Source of the DNA: Parvularia atlantis
Lineage: Eukaryota; Opisthokonta; Rotosphaerida
DNA: 12,519 bases
NCBI GenBank assembly: GCA_943704415.1
Contig: CALSCO010002297.1
Span: forward strand, 1 to 12,519
Direction of reading: 5' to 3'
Under the pieces are notes generated by a model. The model made no database searches and was not told the origin of the DNA. It was given only the letters and a program-made list of their open reading frames with translations. Numbering within the stretch: the stretch's first letter is position 1; every line of letters begins with the position of its first letter. Of this stretch, positions 1 to 9,220 are shown in pieces. The position numbers and the translations under genes are program-made.

Positions 1-36
1 GGCGCACCCGGTTGAAACCTCCAAACAGCGGCCAAC
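1..36. other. Left-edge sequence downstream of FIGNL1, no feature seen
   Basis: These 36 bases follow the FIGNL1 stop codon. No reading frame, repeat or recognisable 3'-processing element can be supported here. Confidence 0.5.
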
Positions 37-2526
<2,490 letters not shown>

Positions 2527-2567
2527 GCTTGTGTGACACATCCGAGACCCGGTCGCGCCACCGCGTG
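2527..2567. promoter_or_regulatory. 41-bp divergent promoter spacer, FIGNL1/MSS1
   Basis: All DNA between the two start codons lies here, and only 26 bp remain if FIGNL1 starts at 2541. No TATA box is visible. It contains GTGTGACACA at 2531-2540 and GGTCGCG at 2551-2557. The 7-mer GGTCGCG recurs in the other divergent spacer at 4996-5002. Any promoter or leader for both genes must fit here or overlap coding sequence. The regulatory role is inferred from position only. Confidence 0.5.
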
Positions 2568-4336
2568 ATGCGTCGCACCATCTTCAGCGTGGCGACGGCG
2601 GCCGCGGCCCTGCCGGCGCGTGCGGCCGCGCTGGCCGTGGTGCGCGTGAGCGGGCCGAGCGCGCTGCACGTCGCGCAGGAGATGGCGCCGCACGCGCCGC
2701 TGGCGCCGCGCCACGCCACCGTGCGCACGCTGCGCCACCCGCGCACGGGCGAGCTGCTCGACCGCGGCATCGTCCTCGCCTTCCCCGGTGTGCGGTCGCG
2801 GCCGTGCTGTGCGGGGCCGGCTGAAGTGTGCGCAGCGCCGCACAGCTTCACCGGCGAGGACGTGGTCGAGCTGCACGTGCACGGCGGGCGCGCGGTCGTG
2901 GCGAGCGTGCTGGACGGTGCGCGCCGCTGTTGTCGTCGTCCTGACGCGCGGGCTGACGGACGCGCAGCCCTGGCCGCGCACCCGGACCTGCGCGCTGCCG
3001 AGGCCGGCGAGTTCACGAAGCGGTGCGCGTGTGCCGGACCGCGCCTCGCCGCGCCGCCTGCTAACGGGCCGGCGCACAAGCGCGTTCCTTAACGACAAGC
3101 TCGACCTGACGCAGGTCGAGGCGCTCGCGGACCTGCTGCAGGCCGAGACCGAGTGGCAGCGGCGCCAGGCGCTGCGGCAGATGCAGGGCGCGCTGAGCGA
3201 GCTGTACGAGCGCTGGCGCGGCGAGCTCGTGCGCAGCCTAGCCAACGTCGAGGCGGTGCTGGACTTTGGCGAGTCGGAGGAGGTCGAGGACGGCGTGCTC
3301 GAGCAGGGTGTGCGCCGCTGCGTGTGCGCGTGCGCGGGCTGAGACGACGTGCGCGCGAGGCAGTGCACGCGCAGGTCGAGCGCACGGCGCACGCGATCGC
3401 CGAGTACCTCCAGCGCAAGCACGGCGAGCTGATCCGCAACGGCATCCGCGCCGTCATCCTCGGCGCACCCAATGCCGGCAAGTCGAGCCTGCTCAACGTG
3501 CTTGCGCAACGCCAGGCCGCCATCGTCTCGCCGATCGCCGGCACGACGCGCGACGTCATCGACGTCCCGCTCAACCTCGCCGGCTTCCCGGTCGTTCTGT
3601 CCGACACAGCAGGGCTGCGCGCGAGCACGCACGACCCGATCGAGCTCGAGGGCATGCGGCGCGCGCGCGAGCGGTGCGTGTCTTTGCGAGTGCGGCTCGC
3701 TTTCGCGCTCAGGCCCCGTCCAGCATCGCCCAGAGCGACCTGCGCCTGTGCGTTGTGGACGTGACCGACGCCGCGGTGCCTGTGTGGGCACTGCCGGCGT
3801 ACATCGCGGAGCACGTCGACCGGTCGACCGTGCTGGTGCTCAACAAGGTTGACGCGGTCACGCCGGCCGCGCTGCAGCGTGCCACAGATGGTGCGCGGGA
3901 CGCGCAGGGGGCGCATGGGCTCACGCAGACGGTGTCAGGCGTGAAGCGCGCGATGCCGGGCGCGCCGACGTTTGCGCTGTCATGCACGACGGGCGCGGGC
4001 GTGGCAGCGTTTGTGCAGGGCGTGGGGCGGCTGCTGCAGGAGCGGTGTGTCGGGCTGCACGCGCGTGGTTGAGTCTCGCTGACTGCCGCCAGGCTCGCGC
4101 TCGACGACGGCACGCTGCAAGGCGACGGGCAGGCGCTCGCCGTGACGCAGCAGCGGCACCGCGAGCACCTGGGGCAATGCGTCGAGGCGCTCGGGCGGGC
4201 GGCGACGGCGAGCGACGTCGTGCTGGTGGCGGAGGAGCTGCGGAGCGCGGTCCAGAGCGTCGGGCGCATCACGGGCCGCGTCGACGTCGAGCAGATCCTG
4301 GACGTGATCTTCCGCGACTTTTGCATCGGCAAGTGA
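2568..4336 (+). CDS. MSS1: Mitochondrial tRNA-modification GTPase MSS1 (MnmE/GTPBP3 family), 7 exons
   Basis: MSS1 acts with MTO1 in mitochondria to install a C5 modification on wobble uridine 34 of certain tRNAs, using a GTPase cycle and tetrahydrofolate. Exons read 2568-2787, 2836-2916, 2968-3022, 3081-3307, 3364-3673, 3724-4044 and 4093-4336, giving 485 residues (E. coli MnmE 454, yeast Mss1 526). The folate-binding N domain shows [24 protein letters not shown] and EFTKR. The G domain carries G1 GAPNAGKS 228-235, G2 TTRD 255-258, G3 DTAG 275-278, G4 NKVD 338-341 and a G5-like SCTTGAG. The protein ends in the diagnostic FCIGK, which supplies the catalytic cysteine. There is no separate long presequence; the basic, hydroxylated start ([10 protein letters not shown]) may itself direct import. 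The third intron uses an AAG acceptor after a perfect CTAAC branch. The stop lies 21 bp from the TMA16 stop. Confidence 0.95.
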
Positions 4337-4357
4337 CGCTCAATGTACCTGTACAGC
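4337..4357. promoter_or_regulatory. 21-bp convergent 3' spacer with inverted repeat TGTAC-CT-GTACA
   Basis: This is the whole gap between the MSS1 stop (plus) and the TMA16 stop (minus). At 4344-4355 it holds TGTACCTGTACA, an inverted repeat with 5-bp arms that places TGTA on both strands. UGUA is a known 3'-processing enhancer element in eukaryotic pre-mRNAs, so a shared poly(A) signal is plausible. That role is inferred. The two 3' UTRs must overlap the opposite gene unless they are extremely short. Confidence 0.4.
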
Positions 4358-4989
4358 TCACGCCATCGCAGACGAACCCGACGCGCTCTCGCCGCCGGCA
4401 GCCGCGGGCCGCCGGTAGAAGCGCGTGGTCAGCTGGTCGAGCGAGTTGGCGTCGCCCTCAAAGTCGCTGTGCGGGGCGCGTGAGGTGGCGGGAGCCACGC
4501 CGCGTGTGCGGTGCCGCAACGCACCGCACGAAGCGCACGTTCTTGGCCTGCGCGAGGTCGGGCATCTCGAGCACGCCCGTGTCGTACTCCTGGCGCTCGC
4601 GGTCCAGCAGCACGCGCAGCCACTCGAGCCGCGCGGGCTTGGGCCGGTTCGGGCGCAGCTGCGCCTCCATCTCTTCCATCTCGGGCCGATGCCGCTCGAG
4701 GTAACTGACCGCACGCGTCAACGATGGGCACGGGCGCCGTCGCAGTCGCGCGCACGCACCGCTCGATCAGCTCGTGCGCGGCCGCCTCGTCCATCGTCTC
4801 GTCGCCGTCGGGCAGGTTCGTCTTGAGCCAGGCCAGCTTGAGCACGGTGGTGTTGCCCTCGATGCGCTCGCGGCGCTGGCGCACGAGCTTGTCGACGCGC
4901 AGCGCGGCCCGCTGCAGCTGCGTGGCCTTGCGCGAGTACGGGTGGATCGTCGTGCCGCGCACATCTTTGGCGTTCAGCTTCTTGGGCAT
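4358..4989 (-). CDS. TMA16: TMA16 family ribosome-assembly protein, 3 exons
   Basis: TMA16 is a small conserved eukaryotic protein that associates with pre-60S particles and ribosomes. Exons read 4989-4760, 4704-4525 and 4466-4358, giving 172 residues (yeast Tma16 is 178). Recognisable blocks are the basic start MPKKLNAKDV, IHPYSRKATQLQRAALR, the LAWLKTNL and ERYLERHRPEMEEMEAQLR helices, RPARLEWLR-like text, and a terminal DFEGD...LDQLTTRFY segment typical of the family. Both introns (55 and 58 nt) have GTGCGT donors and CAG acceptors, and they restore the conserved frame. The start is the only ATG that fits the family. It lies 27 bp from the RasGEF start and the stop lies 21 bp from MSS1. 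The tail after FYRRP is low complexity (Ser/Gly/Ala). Confidence 0.9.
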
Positions 4990-5016
4990 GGTACGGGTCG
5001 CGTGTGGTTCAATGAC
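4990..5016. promoter_or_regulatory. 27-bp divergent promoter spacer, TMA16/RasGEF
   Basis: This is the only DNA between two divergent start codons. It contains GGTCGCG at 4996-5002, the same 7-mer as in the FIGNL1/MSS1 spacer, and an ATG at 5012 that opens a two-codon uORF. No TATA box or poly-dA:dT tract is visible. Promoter function is inferred from position. Confidence 0.45.
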
Positions 5017-5020
5017 ATGA
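5012..5020 (+). promoter_or_regulatory. Two-codon uORF overlapping the RasGEF start codon
   Basis: ATG ACA TGA is followed without a gap by the main start. The uORF stop (5018-5020) overlaps the main ATG at 5017-5019 and touches a second in-frame ATG at 5020. This ATGA-type overlap suits start-stop reinitiation or leaky scanning. It matters only if transcription starts upstream of 5012, which the sequence cannot show. Confidence 0.4.
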
Positions 5021-8000
5021 TGGCGTCCGTCACTGAGGCTGCAGCGGCCGTCGGGCGCGCTGTCGAGCGCGCGGCGCTGCTGGCGGCGCTGCGCGCGCTC
5101 GTGACGACTGTGATGCAGGTGCCGCGCCGTGCTGTGCGCCGTGCCGCGCGCGCCCGTGCCCATGCGCCGCTGCGGCTTAGTGCTGCGAGCAGAGCGGCGC
5201 CGTGACCGAGCTGCAGACGCGCGATCTGCGCGCGCTGTGTGCGCAGCTGGCCGACGACGTCCTCAGCACCGGGCGCGCACGCGCCGAGGGCCTGCAGCAG
5301 CTCGTGGCGGCGTGCGAGCAGATTGAGCGCATCGCGCACGGCGGCGGATCGGACGCGTCGTCCGTCACCGTGCGCGTCACGCGCGCGCACAATAACAACA
5401 TAATGCGCGATGCCGACGTCCCCGCGCCCGCCAGACGCAGGCCTCGACCGAGGACGACGCGTCCGCACTGAGCACGGACGACGACGCCTCATCCGCGGCC
5501 GTCCGCGCGCGCCCGCCAAAGACGCGTAAGGCGCCGCTCGGCATCTCGGCCCTGGAGCAGTCGGACGCGGACCTGCTCAAGCGCTGGGGCTCGGTGCGCC
5601 GGTCGAAGCTGCTCGCGGTGAGCGCAGCGCGCACCCGTCGCACGCCGCACGCTGAGTCCACCGCAGGACGGCCAGCCGGGGCCGCAGCCGGCGTTCCTGC
5701 CGCGCATCCGCGCGCTCATCCCGGGCAAGTTCCTGTTTGGGCGCAAGGTCAAGAAGCAGCAGCAGGCTCTCGTGGAGGAGCGCGATGCGCACGACACGAA
5801 GCCTGTGGCGACCACCGTGCGCGCGCTGACGTCCGTTGTGCCGCTCGTGCGCAGGGCTGACGGCGTGTGGCGCGCGCAGGAGGCCGTGCCCGCCGCGCCC
5901 ACTAGCCACGTCGTGCAGCGCCAGACGTTTGTGCCGCAGCTGTTTGCCCAGCGCGACATGAGCGACGTGCCGGCCAACGTGCTGCGCTACCGCGTGCGTG
6001 GGGCAGCAGCGCGCGCCCGCCGCCCGGCCTGACCCTGCTGACCTCAGGCGTCGGTGTTTGCGCCGCCACCGGACGAGTTTGTCGAGTTCTTCATCTCAGA
6101 CACGATCGTCAAGGTGTCGGGCGGCGCAGAGCAGGGCTTCTTCGACAAGGTGTGCGCCCGTCTCTGCCTGCGCCCGCGCTGGGCCTCATGCACGCCGCCA
6201 GCTCGACTGGAGCGGCGACAAGCTTTACTCGCTGTACTGCGTGCACGTGCGCACAAACATCCCCGAATACGGCTACGTCGTCGCGTCCAGGGTGCGCGGC
6301 GCGGGTGCGGGCGACACCGGCTGATGGGGCAGCACGACACGCCAGCAACCGCTGGTGCACTACGTCGTGCACAGGCGCTATCAGGCCTTCTTCGAGCTGC
6401 ACCAGAGCCTGAGCGCTGCTGTGCCCGGTGCGAGGTGGCGGAGCTGTGCGTGACGCGGCTGACTTCGCGTAACCGGCAGGTGTGCTGCCTGCGTTTCCGC
6501 GCAAGACGTTCTTCGGGCGCTTTGACCCGTCGCTCGTCGAGACGCGGCGCCTGCAGCTGGAGCGGTTCCTACAGGTGCGCATGGAGCGTCTTCTGACGGC
6601 CGTCTCACGCCCTCGCTGGGTGCAGGCGGCGTGCAAGAACGTCGCGCTGCGCAAGCACGCGGCCCTGCGCGCGTTCTGCGCACAGGGTCGCATCGTCGTC
6701 GACGGCTATGCCGGTGCGCGCGCCCTGGCGAGGTCGCCCGTTCGACTGACGGCCACTAGTGTCGGACGCGGACGCGGCCATGTCCGTGACCGAGGCCGTC
6801 GTGTCGACCGAGGAGCCGTCGGACGACCTGGCGACATTCTTCACGCCGCTGTCGTACGCGCAGGAGCCCACGCCAAGCGGTGAGGGGCCGCGCATGCGTG
6901 CGGCGACCACGCGTCCTCTCATCGCAACGCAGCAGACACACCCGACTCGGCCAGCGACCAGGCCGTCGACACGCCCACGACGCCCGGGGGCGACGACCGC
7001 TTCAGCGTGCCGGTGCAGTCACCGCAGACGGCGCTCGTGTCCACGACGGCGAGGTGCACTGGCGGCGCGTTGGCGCGCTCGCCGTGTCTGACTGCGGCGG
7101 TGCCGTTCAGCACGGGCGGCGGCGGCGGGCCGCCGATGACGCTTGTGTCGGTCAAGGAGGACGACCGGGAGGTGATGCTGCTCGAGTCGTTCGAGGGACG
7201 GTTCCGCGTGCGCGTCGCCGACCTAGACCACCTGCTCGAGCTGCTATTCGGCGACGAAAAGTGCGAACGGCGCCAACGCCGACCGCCAGCCGTCTGAGTG
7301 TGCGCGCGCCAGGGAGCCAAGCGAGGAGTACGCGCTGGCCTTCCTGCTCGGCTTCCGGCACTTTATCAGCCCGCTCGAGCTGATGATGCGCCTGTTTCAG
7401 TTTTTCAACGTCGTGCCGCACCCGGATGCCGACGAGGCGCGTGCGCTGCTCCCGTCTGTGCTCGCTCGCGCGTGCTGACCCGCTCGCGGCAGGAGACGAA
7501 GGCCAAGGTCGAGACGCTGCGGCCCGTCATCCAGCGGCGCACGACGCAGTTCCTCCTGCGCTGGGTTACACGCGCGTCGTTTGACTTTGCCGAGAGCGAG
7601 ATGCGCACGGCGCTGGACGACTACCTCAAGTACGCCGAGCTCGAGGGCTCCGGTGCGCGCGCGCGCTTGTGGGTGTGCCCGCGCCCGGCTGAGCACGGCG
7701 CTGCAGACACCATCAAGAACAGCAACGAGCTCGACAACTTGCGCCGCTTCATCGCCGGCGCGACGCTGCCGCAGGGCGACGGCCTGTCGGACTACTTTGG
7801 ACTGCGCCGGGTGTCGACGCCGTCCGGAGCAGGTGCGTGTGTGACGTGGCCAAACGTGCAGCCGACGACCCGCCCCGCGCCAGTGTCGAGCTCGCCGCTG
7901 CGCACGCCGGGCAGCAAGGCGGCCGATAGTGCCACGGCAACCGCCACGCCGGCCGACGCGCGCGACTGGACGGCCCTGCTGCAGCAGATCGACTTTGCGA

Positions 8001-9197
8001 TGCTGGGCGACCTGCCCAAGGGCGCGCCGCCGTTCGCCACCCCGCCGTCGCTAACGCTTGACGTGGCCACGACACTGTCGTACTCGGTGTGGGCCCGTGG
8101 TGCGCCGGTCGCGCTGACGCCCCGCGCAACAGGCGCTCGAGGTCGCGCAGGAGCTAACGCGCGTTGACACCGAGCTGTTTGACGGCATCGAGCCCGAGGA
8201 GTTCCTTGTGCGCCTGTGGGGCCTCGGTGACGGCGCCGCGGCCGAGGCGTGCGCGGACGACGTGGCCAAGAACCTAATCATGTGCGTCGACCGCTTCAAC
8301 CGGGTGCGCTGCGCTCGTCAGCTGGCAGTGAAGGGGCGTCTGAGCACGCCGCAGGTGAGCCTCTGGGTCGCCAGCACGGTCTGCGCAGACCCGGACGTCG
8401 CCGTGCGCGCGCACTGCCTGCAGCACTTTATCGTCATCGCCAAGGTGCGCGGGCGACGCAGACGTCGCTGGTGCGGCCGACACGCACGCACGCGGCAGTA
8501 CTGCGCTGCGCTGCACAACTACGCCAGCCTCATGGCCATCCTCGCCGCGCTGAACCTGTCGGCCGTGCGGCGCCTGAAGAAGACGTGGCAGGTATGTGCG
8601 CGCTGCTGTGCTGCTGTGTGCGCGCTGATGTGCCCGAGCAACAGCTGCTGCCCGACCCGATCATCAGTGTGCTGCACAGCCTCGAGACGCTCATGAGCAA
8701 CCGGCACAACTACATTGCATATCGCCAGACGCTCAAGCGCATCGGTGCGCTGCCGCGGCTCCGGCGTCGCGGCGCCGCCGCTCAACAGAGCGCCACCCAG
8801 GGCACAAGGCGCCGTGCGTGCCCTACCTCGGGCTGTACCTGAAGGACCTCGTCTTCATCAACGACGGCAACCCGCGCTTCATGCCGGACGGCCGCGTCAA
8901 CTTCCGCAAGGTCGCGCAGCGTGCAGGGCTCGGGGGGTGCGCGTCGCTCACCGTGCGCGCAGATGTGGCTCGTCTACGACACGCTGCGCGAGATGAGCAG
9001 CTTCAAGCGCTTCCGCCGCAGCGAGGCGCCGCGCAACCAGACGCTGCACGAGTTTGTGCGGAACGGCCTGCCAGCGTTCACGTCCGACAGCGACAACGTG
9101 CGTCGGCGCCGCGTCGCGCTGGCTGCCGCTGACCCGCGCGCCGCCGATGTCGCAGGCCCTCTACGCCAGCTCTCTCCATGCCGAGCCGCGCCAGTAA
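5017..9197 (+). CDS. PX-domain Ras guanine-nucleotide exchange factor, 23 exons
   Basis: This predicted exchange factor would load GTP on a Ras-family GTPase. Exons: 5017-5118, 5193-5369, 5435-5617, 5667-5993, 6048-6149, 6202-6291, 6346-6427, 6480-6574, 6626-6713, 6760-6879, 6933-7053, 7111-7260, 7313-7436, 7493-7652, 7707-7832, 7884-8086, 8133-8303, 8355-8444, 8499-8591, 8645-8744, 8789-8910, 8963-9097 and 9156-9197; 1000 residues. The first 260 residues are helical and acidic and I do not recognise them. A PX domain follows at about 285-410 (LYSLYCVHVRTN, HRRYQAFF with RRY at 337-339, FPRKTFFGRFDP, ETRRLQLERFLQ). The RasGEF-N (REM) region is about 505-640. The Cdc25-type catalytic domain runs from 751 to the end (LTRVDTELFDGIEPEEF, LHNYASLMAIL, RRLKKTW, PYLGLYLKDLVFI, LYASSLHAEPRQ). 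The intron at 7437 is GC-AG; the exon end at 8910 is the least certain join. Either ATG, 5017 or 5020, could start it. Confidence 0.9.
7437..7492 (+). other. Probable GC-AG intron in the RasGEF-N region
   Basis: This 56-nt intron has donor GCGCGT after GAC GAG, branch-like GCTGACC and acceptor GGCAG before GAG ACG AAG. Every usable acceptor here is phase 0. The attractive GTGCGC two bases downstream is phase 1 and cannot work. The only GT solution in phase starts at 7458 and would leave a 35-nt intron, shorter than any other in the window, while adding seven residues. Confidence 0.6.
8911..8962 (+). other. RasGEF intron with ambiguous, unusual donor
   Basis: An intron is needed between NFRK and MWLVYDTLREM, with acceptor GCGCAG ending at 8962. 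The phase-0 donors available are GTCGCG at 8911 (chosen), GCGCAG at 8914 and GCAGGG at 8923. The usual GTGC-type donor at 8921 is out of phase. The GTCGCG choice gives a gap-free spacing between the NFxK motif and the following helix, as in other Cdc25 domains. The alternatives add one or four residues. Confidence 0.45.
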
Positions 9198-9220
9198 CCT
9201 TCGTAACGATGTATGCACGC
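9198..9220. promoter_or_regulatory. 23-bp convergent 3' spacer, RasGEF/RRP6
   Basis: This is the whole gap between the RasGEF stop (TAA, 9195-9197) and the RRP6 stop (9221-9223, minus). It contains one TGTA on the plus strand at about 9210-9213 and no AATAAA. Both 3' ends must be processed here or inside the neighbouring gene. Confidence 0.35.

Noticed and set aside
2531-2540. GTGTGACACA in the divergent spacer as a palindromic operator.
   Set aside because: The arms are only four bases (TGTG and CACA), and the region is too short and simple to separate from chance.
3881-3930. Possible 38-nt intron in MSS1 beginning GTGCGCGGG after GAT G and ending CTCACGCAG.
   Set aside because: Its length is not a multiple of 3 and removal would put the conserved [10 protein letters not shown] and later blocks out of frame. 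The sequence reads well unspliced.
5350-5470. Alternative acceptor six bases downstream (5440) for the second RasGEF intron.
   Set aside because: Both acceptors keep frame and differ by two residues (Thr-Gln). The first CAG is kept by convention; this is a NAGNNNNAG-type ambiguity with little consequence.
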